From: Glycomyces tenuis DSM 44171
GTDB lineage: Bacteria; Actinomycetota; Actinomycetes; Mycobacteriales; Micromonosporaceae
DNA: 64,000 bases
Direction: 5' to 3'
Assembly: GCF_000427885.1 (NCBI RefSeq)
Contig: NZ_ATYW01000005.1
Coordinates: 186,001 to 250,000, forward strand
Shown here: positions 26,232 to 34,890 of the stretch, in pieces
Layout: every line of letters begins with the position of its first letter
Numbering within the stretch: position 1 is the stretch's first letter
Notes under the pieces: model-generated
What the model saw: only the letters and a program-made list of their open reading frames with translations
Databases searched by the model: none
What the model was told of the DNA's origin: nothing
Program-made: the position numbers and the translations under genes

Positions 26232-27556
26232 TTGGCACTGCCTTCCGGCTTGACTTTCAAGGCTTCGGCGAGGGCGGTGTCGCGGGGATCGGCGAGCGCG
26301 GCGGGCGTGAGCGCGAACAGCTCGCGCAGCGCCTTGGCGTAGTCGGGGGCGCCGGGCTGCCCGGCGAGCTCGCGGACGCGGACGGTCGGCTCGTGCAGCA
26401 GCCGCTGGACGACGCGGTGGACGGTGCGGGCGACCTCGGCGCGCTGGTCGTCGGTGAAGTCGCCGCGGCGGGCGACGCGGGCCAGCTCGGCCTCGACGAT
26501 GTCGGCGGCGGTGGCCCGCAGGGCCGCGACGGTGGGCGTGACGGCGTCGGCGCGGAGGCTCTCGTCGTAGGCCTCGATCTCCTCGGCGATGAGCCGCTCG
26601 ACGTGGGCGAGGGTCTCGGCTCCGGCCCCGGCGGTCTCGGAGCGCTGGATCTCGGCGATGTCGATGACGGTGACCCCGTCGAGCCCGGCGACCTCCTCGG
26701 CGACGTCGCGGGGCAGCGCGAGGTCGCAGATCACCAGCGCCGAGCGGCGGCGCTCCAGCGTGGCGGCCTCGATGACGGGCGCGGTCGCGGCGGTGGCGCA
26801 CACCAGCAGGTCCACGCCGGAGGCGAGCGAGGCGAGGTCGTCGTACGCGGCGACGACGGCGCCGTGCTCGGCGGCGAGGCGGCGGGCCTTGCCGCGGTCG
26901 CGGTTGGCGACGGCGAGCGTCGCGGTCCCCGCGCGAGCGAGCGTGGCGGTGGCGAGGCCGCCCATGGCGCCGGCGCCGACGACGGCGGCGTCGGCCTCGT
27001 CCAGCGGCTTGCCGAGCGCGGTCCGCGCGAGGTCGAGGGCGGCGGTGACGACCGAGGGCGCGGCGGCGTCGACGTCGGTCTCGGCGTGGACGCGCTTGCC
27101 GACGCGCAGGGCCTGCTGGAACAGTTCGTGCAGGTGGCGGCCGACCAGGTCGGCCTCGCGGGCGGTCTCGTAGGCGTCGCGCAGCTGCCCGAGGATCTGG
27201 GGCTCGCCGGCGACCATGGAGTCCAGGCCCGCGGCGACGCGGAAGACGTGGGCGACGGCGTCGGCGCCGTGGCGGACGTAGCCGCAGGAGGCGAAGTCGA
27301 GGGCGGCCTCGGTCTCGGCGTACCCCCACAGCTCGTGCAGCTCGTCGACGATCGCGGAGAGGGCGCCGTGGAAGCCGGCGGCGGCGGCGTAGACCTCGAC
27401 GCGGTTGCAGGTCGAGAGGACCACCGCCTCGCGGACCTCGCCGCCGGCGAGGAGCCGCTCGGCCAAGCGCGCGCCCGCCTCGGCGTCCACCGCGAGCCGT
27501 TCGAGGGTCTCCACCGCGGCGCTCCGGTGCGAGATGCCGACTACCAGGAGGTTCAC
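26228..27556 (-). CDS. hemA: Glutamyl-tRNA reductase
   Basis: Reduces glutamyl-tRNA to glutamate-1-semialdehyde with NADPH, the entry step of the C5 haem pathway. It has 442 aa. The catalytic cysteine is C50 in LSTCNRVEVYA; GISHRSAAVETLERLA is at 7-22; the NADPH-binding motif is VVGAGAMGG near 190; a helical dimerisation domain ends the protein. The GTG start overlaps the rex stop codon by GTGA, so translation is coupled to the repressor. The usual partner hemL is not in the window. Confidence 0.96.
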   Translation of the reverse strand: MNLLVVGISHRSAAVETLERLAVDAEAGARLAERLLAGGEVREAVVLSTCNRVEVYAAAAGFHGALSAIVDELHELWGYAETEAALDFASCGYVRHGADAVAHVFRVAAGLDSMVAGEPQILGQLRDAYETAREADLVGRHLHELFQQALRVGKRVHAETDVDAAAPSVVTAALDLARTALGKPLDEADAAVVGAGAMGGLATATLARAGTATLAVANRDRGKARRLAAEHGAVVAAYDDLASLASGVDLLVCATAATAPVIEAATLERRRSALVICDLALPRDVAEEVAGLDGVTVIDIAEIQRSETAGAGAETLAHVERLIAEEIEAYDESLRADAVTPTVAALRATAADIVEAELARVARRGDFTDDQRAEVARTVHRVVQRLLHEPTVRVRELAGQPGAPDYAKALRELFALTPAALADPRDTALAEALKVKPEGSAK

Positions 27557-28266
27557 TTCACCGTTCCCGTCTCTTGACGTCTGAGCGTCTTGTGGTGTTC
27601 GTGGAATGACAGGATCTGCAACTCGACGGCCAGGTCCACTTTGCGGACCGCCACGCCCTTCGGCACGGCGAGCACGCATGGCGCGAAGTTGAGAATGCTC
27701 GTGACCCCAGCATGGACGAGGAGATCGGCCACGTGTTGCGCGGCCGCTTCAGGTGTGGCGATCACCCCTATGTTGATGCCTTCGTCACGGATCGCGGCGG
27801 CCAGGTGGGCGACGTCGCGCACGGTCAGGCCGTCGAGGTCCTTCCCTATGATGCCCGGGTCGGCGTCGAAGAGGCCAACGATGTCGAAGCCGCGTTCGGA
27901 GAATCCGGGGTAGCGGGCGAGGGCCTGCCCCAGGTGGCCGAGGCCGATGATGGCGACGCGGGAGTCTTTCGTGAGTCCGAGCACGCCCGCGATGTAGGAG
28001 GCGAGCGCGGCCACGTTGTAGCCGACGCCGCGCATGCCGGTCGCCCCGAGCTGGGAGAGGTCCTTGCGGAGCATCGCGGAGTTGACGCCGGTGGCGGCGG
28101 CGAGGGTCTCGGAGGAGACGGTGTCGACTCCGGCGTCGGTGAGGGTGCTGAGGGCGCGAAGGTATTCGGGCAGGCGCCTGACGGTGGCGGCCGGGAGGTC
28201 GGCGGCCGTGGTGAGGTAGGGGTTCGCGGGGGCCTGCTGCTCGGTGCCTTCGCCGGTGGTCGTCAA
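27553..28266 (-). CDS. rex: Redox-sensing transcriptional repressor Rex
   Basis: Senses the NADH/NAD+ ratio and represses respiratory and haem genes when NADH is high. It has 237 aa. The winged HTH is at about 25-85 (VNSAMLRKDLSQLG is the recognition region), the Rossmann domain follows with VAIIGLGHLGQALA near 104-117, and the C-terminal helix FHEHHKTL swaps between subunits. It starts at a TTG with GGAG 5 nt upstream. It is the first gene of rex-hemA-hemC-hemD-hemB, as in Streptomyces where Rex controls its own operon. I see a TTGTGAG half-site at 28403-28409 but no full Rex operator. Confidence 0.95.
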   Translation of the reverse strand: MTTTGEGTEQQAPANPYLTTAADLPAATVRRLPEYLRALSTLTDAGVDTVSSETLAAATGVNSAMLRKDLSQLGATGMRGVGYNVAALASYIAGVLGLTKDSRVAIIGLGHLGQALARYPGFSERGFDIVGLFDADPGIIGKDLDGLTVRDVAHLAAAIRDEGINIGVIATPEAAAQHVADLLVHAGVTSILNFAPCVLAVPKGVAVRKVDLAVELQILSFHEHHKTLRRQETGTVK

Positions 28267-28862
28267 TGGAACTCCAGGTCTCTCGCCGCCTGTGCTGTTG
28301 CGCGTGGCCGTTGTGCGTGCGGGTGCGGGCGGGCCCGCGTTCGCCGGAGCGTTCCCGCCGCATCCGCCGGGGTCGATGTCTTCGCCGTGTGGCGCACAGC
28401 TCTTGTGAGTTACTCAGCTTAAGACTTCGGCCGGAGGGGGGATCGCGTAGGCAGTGCTAACCGGCGGCGCCGAACGCGGGCCCCTGCGGGATGCGACGGC
28501 GCTCACGTCGGCCGCGGGCCGATCCGCGGCGGCCGGGCCCGAAGCCGGATCGGGCCGCGCAGGCGATCGGCGCCCGGGCCCGACGGCCCGATCGCCGGAC
28601 ATGGTCGCGGCTACTGCCGGGCGGCCGATCCGGTACACCCCCGTAACACTGAGCAGCGCTCAGCTGTACCGAACCGTTCGGTCTCGCCCGGCGAGTAGCC
28701 GTCGGCACCATTTTGCCCCGAAACAAGACACATGCCCGCTAACCGGTGTGCTTCGGCGCGTCACAGGGCGTGTCGCGCGGAGTGCCGCGAGTGAGGGCGG
28801 CGTCCGAGCGCGGGGCGCTCCGATCCGCCGACCGCGCGCACGGCGGCGCCGGCGCGGCGTGG
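28267..28862. other. Long non-coding region upstream of rex
   Basis: 596 bp with no supported gene; the open frames are short and have no coding character. It holds the rex promoter. TGTGGCGCACA (28388-28398) and TTGTGAG (28403-28409) lie 120-145 bp upstream of the TTG. A hairpin with an asymmetric bulge (28562-28596) could end transcription of the glutaredoxin-like gene. Confidence 0.5.
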
Positions 28863-29105
28863 TCACGTTCCGGCGGCCAGGTCCCGCTTGAGCCGCTCGA
28901 CGTCGACGTCCCAGTAGCCGTGCTCCCTGCCGTCGAGCAGCACGACCGGCAGGCGGTCGCCGTACTCGCGGGCGAGCTCGGCGTCGTCGGCCACGTCGAC
29001 CTCGGTCCACCGCTCGCCCGTCTCGCGCGCCACCGCGTCGAGGTCGGCCCTCGCCCTGCCGCACAGATGGCAATCCTTTGTAGTCAAAAGAGTCAGTCTG
29101 TTCAC
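28863..29105 (-). CDS. Glutaredoxin-like thiol protein
   Basis: An 80-aa single-domain thioredoxin-fold protein of the DUF836 type. The redox motif is CHLC at residues 12-15 (TTKDCHLCGRARADL), the cis-proline loop is DRLPVVLLDG at about 47-56. A disulfide reductase or thiol-exchange role is likely. The GTG at 29105 is preferred because GGGAGCAGG lies just before it; an open frame runs upstream to 29171 across a palindromic operator and is less likely to be coding. It lies divergently from the bldN-like gene, a placement conserved in Streptomyces. Confidence 0.85.
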   Translation of the reverse strand: MNRLTLLTTKDCHLCGRARADLDAVARETGERWTEVDVADDAELAREYGDRLPVVLLDGREHGYWDVDVERLKRDLAAGT

Positions 29106-29441
29106 CCTGCTCCCTCCCTCGATCGCGGGTCGGCTCCAAGATCGCACAACCTGTGCGACACCCTCTGTCATTTCTCCGTCACCATTGGTTCAGATCAGGT
29201 CCGGGACACCGGGCCGTTGAACATATGGGGAGGTAATGGTGGGATTCCGCCCCCGCGAGGAAGGGTACGCCGAACGCGGCTTCGAAGACCGACATCGGCG
29301 TGCGGGCGGCCGTCACTCATTGCGACACGCCGACTCCAAATCCCTCTGGAGTGCCATTGCGATTCCTAGAATCAGGCGGGTCAGTCCCTGCGGGACCCGA
29401 TCGCATGACTCGGCCCGACCCCTCACACGAGGAGGCCAATA
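29106..29441. other. Divergent promoter region between the glutaredoxin-like gene and bldN-type gene
   Basis: 336 bp with no supported gene. It contains the 17-bp palindrome at 29142-29158 and, just before 29442, the AGGAGG ribosome site of the sigma factor gene. Confidence 0.55.
29142..29158. promoter_or_regulatory. 17-bp palindromic operator candidate
   Basis: TCGCACA-ACC-TGTGCGA, a perfect inverted repeat centred 45 bp upstream of the glutaredoxin-like GTG. It matches no regulator I recognise (not LexA, HrcA, Zur or DasR). Confidence 0.55.
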
Positions 29442-30290
29442 GTGCCCGGTATTGCACCAGCAATGGCAACACTCGCAAGCCATCGATTCGCAACGCACAC
29501 AGCAGATACCGTCCCCTTTCTTCATGGCGGCGCGATCGCCGGGGCCCTGTCGCTCACCGCGGCGCCGCCTCTGGAGCGGCTCCGCCACGCCCTCTGGGCG
29601 GTCCTGAGCCTGGACACCGGCACGGCCGAACAGCACTCCGTCCGCGTCGGACGCTCCGCTCCGGACACGGCCGAGACGGCGCGGACGCGCGGCGGCAAGC
29701 ACCGCCGCGAACCGGAGGAGCAGGTCGACGGCGAGGAGGTGGCGGCCCTGGTCGCCAGGGCCCAGGCGGGCGACTCCTCGGCCTTCGGCGAGATCTACGA
29801 CCGCTACAACGAGACGGTCTACCGATACATCTACTTCCGCGTCAACAACGCCCAGCTCGCCGAGGACCTCGCCTCCGAGACCTTCCTGCGCGCGCTGCGG
29901 CGGATCTCCAGCTTCAGCTGGCAGGGTCGGGCCTTCGGGGCGTGGCTCGTGACGATCGCGCGGAACCTGGTGGTCGACCACTTCAAGTCCGGTCGCTACC
30001 GCCTGGAGATCGCCAAGCCCGACGTGCTCGGCGCCGACTCCCCCGAAACCGACCCGTCCACCTCGCCGGAGACCGCGGCGCTGGAGAAGCTCACCAACGC
30101 CACGCTCCTGACCGCGGTCAAGAAGCTCAACCCCGACCAGCAGGAGTGCATCGTCCTGCGGTTCCTCCAGGGCTTCACCGTCGCCGAGACCGCCCGCACC
30201 ATGGGCAAGAACGAGGGCGCGGTCAAGGCGCTCCAGTACCGGGCCGTGCGCACCCTCGCGCGGCTGCTGCCGGAGGGGTTCCGCGGCTGA
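29442..30290 (+). CDS. bldN: ECF RNA polymerase sigma factor of the BldN type, with N-terminal extension
   Basis: A 282-aa sigma factor. Region 2 starts near 98 (ALVARAQAGDSSAFGEIYDRYNETVYRYIYFRV...DLASETFLRALRRI) and region 4 near 205 (LLTAVKKLNPDQQECIVLRFLQGFTVAETARTMGKNEGAVKALQYRAVRTL). About 95 residues precede region 2; ECF factors normally have almost none. In Streptomyces, BldN is made as a pro-protein with an extension of similar length that is removed, and it drives aerial hyphae and chaplin/rodlin genes. AGGAGG lies 6 nt before the GTG start. The next gene encodes the RsbN-like anti-sigma factor, which supports the assignment. Confidence 0.88.
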   Translation: MPGIAPAMATLASHRFATHTADTVPFLHGGAIAGALSLTAAPPLERLRHALWAVLSLDTGTAEQHSVRVGRSAPDTAETARTRGGKHRREPEEQVDGEEVAALVARAQAGDSSAFGEIYDRYNETVYRYIYFRVNNAQLAEDLASETFLRALRRISSFSWQGRAFGAWLVTIARNLVVDHFKSGRYRLEIAKPDVLGADSPETDPSTSPETAALEKLTNATLLTAVKKLNPDQQECIVLRFLQGFTVAETARTMGKNEGAVKALQYRAVRTLARLLPEGFRG

Positions 30291-30603
30291 AGCGGCCGCG
30301 GCCCCTCGGCCCACGACGCAACTGTCGGGTACCCGACACTCGACCGTTCGCCAGGGCGGGAGCCCGCGGCCGCGGGGCGCATCGGCCGGCCAGAGCCGGT
30401 GCGCGGCGCGCACACGCCGTCACGGTCCGGACCCCGCCGTGGCCGACGAACACCATCGGACCGAAGCAGAGGCCGACCCCGGCACGACTCGAACCGAATT
30501 CATGTTTCGCAGGCATCGCCATGGCGGCCGTAACCTCAGGGGCTATTCGTGCGTTGTTCTAAGTACAGGAGCAGGATCCACGCAGTGAGAGGGGGTGTGC
30601 CCG
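30291..30603. other. Intergenic region between bldN-type and rsbN-type genes
   Basis: 313 bp. It contains the palindrome TGTCGGGTACCCGACA (30323-30338) and an AT-richer segment (30480-30560) likely to be the promoter of the anti-sigma gene. No gene is supported. Confidence 0.55.
30323..30338. promoter_or_regulatory. Perfect 16-bp palindrome, copy 1
   Basis: TGTCGGGTACCCGACA, 33 bp after the sigma factor stop and 265 bp before the RsbN-like start. A near-identical copy with one substitution lies at 36373-36388. Confidence 0.5.
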
Positions 30604-31770
30604 GTGATCTACAACCCTTTGGAACGCCGGCGCGCGGAGGAATTCGCGCGTCAGCTTGATTCCGACGGTCCGACCCTCCCTCATTCGAGCGATGACGCTC
30701 ACGCATCGGGTGCGTCAGAGGAAGCACTCGTCGAGCTCGTCGGCGTCACCGAACGCCTCCACGACCTCGGCGACCAGATGAACGCCACGATGAGGCCGTC
30801 GGCCGATTGGCAGGACGCCACGCGCCGCCGCCTCATGGCCGTCGCCGCCGACGAGGGGATCGGCGTCACCGCCCGCCACCGGGCCAGTGCCGCCGTCCCC
30901 GACTCCGAGAAGGCGCCGGTCCTCGACGAGCTGTTCCCCCGCCGCCCGCGCGGCGGCAGGCGTCTCGCCGTCGTCGCCGCGCTGCTCACCGGCACCGTCG
31001 CCGTCTCCGGCGTCTCCGCCGCCTCCGGCGACGCGCTGCCGGGCGAGACGCTGTACAACGTCAAACGCTCCACCGAGCGCGCGCAGCTCGCGCTCGCCGG
31101 CAACGACCTCGGGCGCGCCCAGCTGCACCTCGAGTTCGCGGGCACCCGCATCGAGGAGGCCGCCGCGCTCGCCCACGACGAGGACGCCGCCGCGGGGGCG
31201 CTGCACGAGGCCGCCGACGAACTGCGCGCCGGCACCGTGCTCCTCGGCGAACTGGCCGTCGAGAACGGCGAGGCCGCGCCGCTGGACTACATCGACCTGT
31301 TCACCAACGAGCACCGCTGGACGCTCGAGGAGCTCGCCGCGGGCCTGGACGGCGAGGCCGCCGACGCCGGGGACGAGCTGATCGCCCTGGTCGAAGAGGC
31401 GGCGCTGCGCTCGGTGGAGCTGCGCGAGTCGCTCGACTGCACCGAGCCCGGCGGGCCGGCCGACGAGCTCGGGCCGGTCCCCGGCGGGTGCGCCGACGGC
31501 GCCGCCGAGAGCGTGGTCCCGTCCGAGCAGGGCTCGGACGACACCTCCGTCACCGGCGAGACCGAAGGCGAGGGCACCGAGGAGGCGCCGCCGACCCAGG
31601 CCGAGCCGTCCCAGGAGGGCGCCTCACCGAACCTCACCGAGGACGTCGTCGAGGACGTCACCGACGCCGTGAGCGACCCCGCCACCAGCACGGACACCGA
31701 CGTCGAGGGCGAGGACCCCGACGACGCCCTCGACGAGCTCTCCGGCATCGTCGAGGACCTGTTCGGCTGA
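30604..31770 (+). CDS. rsbN: RsbN-like membrane anti-sigma factor (DUF5667 protein)
   Basis: A 388-aa protein with a cytoplasmic N-terminal domain (1-118, IYNPLERRRAEEFARQL at the start), one membrane helix (121-140), and an extracytoplasmic DUF5667 domain (about 145-250, PGETLYNVKRSTERAQLAL...). The tail is acidic and Thr/Glu-rich, low complexity. RsbN of Streptomyces has this layout and inhibits BldN; it lies just after bldN, as here. The GTG at 30604 is preferred, with GAGGGGG 8 nt upstream. Expected role: holding the sigma factor at the membrane until aerial growth. Confidence 0.82.
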   Translation: MIYNPLERRRAEEFARQLDSDGPTLPHSSDDAHASGASEEALVELVGVTERLHDLGDQMNATMRPSADWQDATRRRLMAVAADEGIGVTARHRASAAVPDSEKAPVLDELFPRRPRGGRRLAVVAALLTGTVAVSGVSAASGDALPGETLYNVKRSTERAQLALAGNDLGRAQLHLEFAGTRIEEAAALAHDEDAAAGALHEAADELRAGTVLLGELAVENGEAAPLDYIDLFTNEHRWTLEELAAGLDGEAADAGDELIALVEEAALRSVELRESLDCTEPGGPADELGPVPGGCADGAAESVVPSEQGSDDTSVTGETEGEGTEEAPPTQAEPSQEGASPNLTEDVVEDVTDAVSDPATSTDTDVEGEDPDDALDELSGIVEDLFG

Positions 31771-31890
31771 CCCGGCCGCAGGCCCGGGACAAGCCCCCCA
31801 AGGGGTGCGTAACTGGGCCCACACTGGAAATTCACCAAGCTCGCGTCCTGGCGTTACAGGCCGTCTGTTTTTGACCGGTAGGCTTCTAGA

Positions 31891-32790
31891 GTGTCTGAAA
31901 CCGAGGCTTCCAGCATCGCCTCCTGCGTGACCCGACCCACGGCCATGCGGGCCGGCGGCCACGAGCAACCGCGACACCACACCGTCGTCGTCCAGGACGA
32001 CGCCCCCGGCGAGGACGAGCGGGCCCATCTGCCCTCGGCCGCGTTCTTCGACGTCGACAACACCCTCATGCACGGCGCCTCCATCTACTGGCTGGCGCGC
32101 GGCCTCGCCCGCCACGGCGTCCTCTCCGGCCGCGACATCGCCCAGTTCGCCTGGAAGCAGGCCAGCTTCAAGTTCCGCGGCACCGAGCACCACGGCCACA
32201 TCCAGTCGGTCAAGGCGTCCGCGCTCGAACTGGTCGCCGGCTACCCCGTCGCCGAGATGCGGCAGCTGTGCGAGGAGGTCGTCGACCGCGACATCTCCCC
32301 GCGGATCCTCGCCCCCGTGCGGCGCCTGGCCGAACGGCACCTCGAAGCCGAGCAGGAGGTCTGGCTCGTGACCGCCAGCCCCGTCGAGCTGGCCGGAGTG
32401 ATCGCGTCCCGGCTCGGGCTCACCGGCGCGCTCGGCACCATCGCCGAGGTCGCCGACGGCTGCTACACCGGCCGCCTCGTCGGCGGCCTCATGCACGGCC
32501 CGGCCAAGGCCGACGGGATCGCCGAGCTCGCCGCCGAACGCGGCCTCGACCTGGACCAGTGCACCGCCTACTCCGACTCGGCCAACGACCTGCCGATGCT
32601 GCGCAAGGTCGGCAAGGCCATCGCGGTCAACCCCGACGCCAGGCTGGCCCGCCAGGCGAGGCACCACGGCTGGCCGGTGCTGGACTACCGGCGCGGCCGT
32701 CGCGCCGCGAAGCTGGCGCTGCCCTCGGCCGCCGCCGCGGGCGTCGCCGCCGGGCTGTTCTACCTGCTGCGGGGACGCGACCGCGAGTAA
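31891..32790 (+). CDS. HAD-IB family phosphatase with C-terminal membrane anchor
   Basis: A 299-aa haloacid-dehalogenase phosphatase. Motif I AAFFDVDNTL at 51-59 (D54, D56), motif II VTASPVE near 152, motif III lysine in GPAKADGI, and motif IV YSDSANDLPML near 229. Family members act on phosphoserine or lipid phosphates (CicA/SerB-like); the substrate is unknown. The first 48 residues are low complexity, and one hydrophobic helix lies near the C terminus (AAAAGVAAGLFYLL). It begins at a GTG and overlaps the next gene by one base (TAATG). It is a conserved neighbour of bldN-rsbN in actinomycetes. Confidence 0.88.
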   Translation: MSETEASSIASCVTRPTAMRAGGHEQPRHHTVVVQDDAPGEDERAHLPSAAFFDVDNTLMHGASIYWLARGLARHGVLSGRDIAQFAWKQASFKFRGTEHHGHIQSVKASALELVAGYPVAEMRQLCEEVVDRDISPRILAPVRRLAERHLEAEQEVWLVTASPVELAGVIASRLGLTGALGTIAEVADGCYTGRLVGGLMHGPAKADGIAELAAERGLDLDQCTAYSDSANDLPMLRKVGKAIAVNPDARLARQARHHGWPVLDYRRGRRAAKLALPSAAAAGVAAGLFYLLRGRDRE

Positions 32791-33878
32791 TGGCCCTGGA
32801 CAGGCGACTGACCTTGGCGGGCGCGGTCGCGCTCGCCCTCGCCTGGCTGGCCTGGCCCGCCCCCGAACGCGGCGAGCCCGCCACCGCTCCGGCCGAAGAC
32901 GGCACGCCGACCGTATGGGAGACATGGGATCTGGCGCCCGCCGAGTGGCCGGGCACGATCGACGGGCAGGCGTGGCGGCCGATGTCCTTCTTGGACGACA
33001 CGGCGGCGCTGGGCACCGACGAGGCCGGGCGGCTGCTGTACGTCGAGGCCGAGGGCGACGCCGAGCCGACCGCGACGGTGGTCGCCGCCCCCGGGGCCGT
33101 CCCCGGCGTGGTCGCCGCCGCCGCGAGCGGGGAGCACCTCGCCTGGATCGAGTCCCGCCCCGACGAGGCGGGCCGGGTCGTCTCCGAGCTATGGATCGCC
33201 GACCGCGGCACCGACGGGTCCCCTGGCGAGGCACGGCTGCTCACCGGCGACACCGGCGACGTGGTGCTCGCCGGCAGCGCCTACGACCTCCAGTTCGCCG
33301 CCGAGGAACTGCACTGGCTCGCGACGGCCCGCAGCGCCGAGCGCATCACCGAGCACCGCTCGGTGAGCACCGGAGGCGGCGAGGTCGAGGTGGTGGGCCA
33401 TGTCGGCGCCTGGCAGGCCGCCGCGTGGCCGTGGCTGTCCAGCGCCGGATCCGACTCGCTCGGCGGGGCCGAACTGGTGCGCACCGACAACGGCTCGGGC
33501 GTGAGCGTGGCGGCCGGAACCGACGAGCTGGCGCTGTGCTCGGCGACGTGGTGCCGGCTCATCGTGACCGCCGCCGACGGCTCCCGCATCGACCTCGTCC
33601 GTCCAGACGGGACCGAGCGGGTGACCGTCGCCGAAGGCTTCGCCTCGGCGGTCTCGGCCGACGTCGGACTCATCGACCGCTTTGAACCCCTTGAGGAGTC
33701 GACCGGGGAGACCGGCGACTCGCAGCGGGTGACGCTGTTCGACCTGGCCGAGTCCGAGACGTACCTGGTGGCCTCGGCCGCGGGCGAGACCGGCGCGGAC
33801 GCGCGGCATCTGTGGTGGTCGACCGGCTCGGACGAGTTGCGCCAGTGGCACGTGCTGGACCTCACGGACCTCGCTTAA
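32790..33878 (+). CDS. Exported beta-propeller-like protein of unknown function
   Basis: A 362-aa protein. It has a short N-terminal hydrophobic segment (LTLAGAVALALAWLAWPA) with a signal-peptide or anchor character and no lipobox. The rest is beta-rich, with repeated blade-like elements such as EHLAWIESRPDEAGR, EELHWLATARSAER and ARHLWWSTGSDELRQWH. Two cysteines (LALCSATWCRLIV) probably form a disulfide. The ATG overlaps the HAD stop by one base (TAATG), so the two are translated together. I do not recognise a named family. Confidence 0.75.
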   Translation: MALDRRLTLAGAVALALAWLAWPAPERGEPATAPAEDGTPTVWETWDLAPAEWPGTIDGQAWRPMSFLDDTAALGTDEAGRLLYVEAEGDAEPTATVVAAPGAVPGVVAAAASGEHLAWIESRPDEAGRVVSELWIADRGTDGSPGEARLLTGDTGDVVLAGSAYDLQFAAEELHWLATARSAERITEHRSVSTGGGEVEVVGHVGAWQAAAWPWLSSAGSDSLGGAELVRTDNGSGVSVAAGTDELALCSATWCRLIVTAADGSRIDLVRPDGTERVTVAEGFASAVSADVGLIDRFEPLEESTGETGDSQRVTLFDLAESETYLVASAAGETGADARHLWWSTGSDELRQWHVLDLTDLA

Positions 33879-33919
33879 TCCGATTCGCCGGGCCGAGAAG
33901 CGCGAGTAACGTCGAGTTC

Positions 33920-34759
33920 GTGACCACACCACACGACACGGATCCGGTCCGGCCGCAGATCATGGGGATCCTCAACGTCACGCCCGACTCCTTCTCCGAC
34001 GGCGGGCGCTACCTCGACTTCGGCGACGCGGTGGGCCACGGCGAGCAGATGGCCGCCGAGGGCGCCGACCTGATCGACGTCGGCGGCGAGTCGACCCGGC
34101 CGGGCGCCGAGCGCGTCGACGCGGCGACCGAGATCGCGCGGGTGGTGGACGTGGTGGCGGCGCTGGCCGAGCGGGGCCTGGCCGTGTCGATCGACACGAC
34201 GCGCGCGGCGGTGGCCGCGGCCGCGATCGAGGCGGGGGCGAGCGTGGTCAACGACGTCTCGGGCGGGCTGGCCGATCCGGACATGGCCGGCGTGGTGGCC
34301 GACTCCGGGGTGCGGTGGGTGCTCATGCACTGGCGCGGGCACTCCTCGGACATGCAGCGGCTGGCGCACTACGACAACGTGGTGGCGGACGTGAAGGCCG
34401 AACTGGAGGACCGCGTCGAGGCGGCCTTGGAGTCCGGTGTGGATGCGGGCAGGCTCGTCCTGGACCCGGGCCTCGGCTTCGCGAAGACCGCCGAGCACAA
34501 CTGGCGGCTGTCGGCGCACCTGCACGAGTTCGTGGCGCTGGGCTACCCGGTGCTGTTCGCCTCGTCGCGGAAGTCGTACCTGGGGTCGCTCCTCGGCGAG
34601 GAGGGCGGCAAGCCGCGCCCGGTGGGGCAGCGGGAGGCGGCGACGCTGGCGACCTCGGTGCTGGCGTTCGAGGCGGGGGCGTGGGGCGTGCGCGTCCACG
34701 ACGTGGCGGGAACGGCCGACGCCCGAGCGGTGTGGCTCGCGACGAAGCGGGCCGCCTGA
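33920..34759 (+). CDS. folP: Dihydropteroate synthase
   Basis: Joins p-aminobenzoate to dihydropterin pyrophosphate in folate synthesis; the sulfonamide target. It has 279 aa. The family motifs appear in order: IMGILNVTPDSFSDGG (14-29), DVGGESTRPGA (53-63), SIDTTRA, VNDVSGG, LMHWRG, LDPGLGFAKT, SRKSYLG and RVHDV. The GTG at 33920 is the start; the longer open frame upstream overlaps the preceding gene. The rest of the folate genes are not here; some actinomycetes have a second folP-like gene, so an FolP2-type role cannot be excluded. Confidence 0.93.
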   Translation: MTTPHDTDPVRPQIMGILNVTPDSFSDGGRYLDFGDAVGHGEQMAAEGADLIDVGGESTRPGAERVDAATEIARVVDVVAALAERGLAVSIDTTRAAVAAAAIEAGASVVNDVSGGLADPDMAGVVADSGVRWVLMHWRGHSSDMQRLAHYDNVVADVKAELEDRVEAALESGVDAGRLVLDPGLGFAKTAEHNWRLSAHLHEFVALGYPVLFASSRKSYLGSLLGEEGGKPRPVGQREAATLATSVLAFEAGAWGVRVHDVAGTADARAVWLATKRAA

Positions 34760-34768
34760 GCGAAGGCC

Positions 34769-34841
34769 GTGACCGCACCTCCGGTTCCACCTCGTGACCG
34801 CCCTCCGGTTCCACTTCGTGACCGCCCTCCGGTTCCACTTC
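34769..34841. repeat. Three tandem 24-25-bp repeats
   Basis: Units 34769-34793, 34794-34817 and 34818-34841; the last two are identical (GTGACCGCCCTCCGG then TTCCACTTC) and the first differs by an extra A and one substitution. The last unit continues into a hairpin, GTTCCAC-TTC-GTGGAAC (34832-34848). They lie just after folP and before the riboswitch. Confidence 0.9.
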
Positions 34842-34890
34842 GTGGAACTACGGTTGCAGTCCAGCTTCGGGCGGCCGTAGCATTCGGCTC

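Noticed and set aside
28388..28409. A full Rex operator upstream of rex
   Set aside because: Only half-sites (TGTGGCGCACA and TTGTGAG) are seen; the consensus inverted repeat is not complete.
28454..28891. A 145-codon frame upstream of rex
   Set aside because: It has no ribosome site, no recognisable motif and overlaps the end of the glutaredoxin-like gene.
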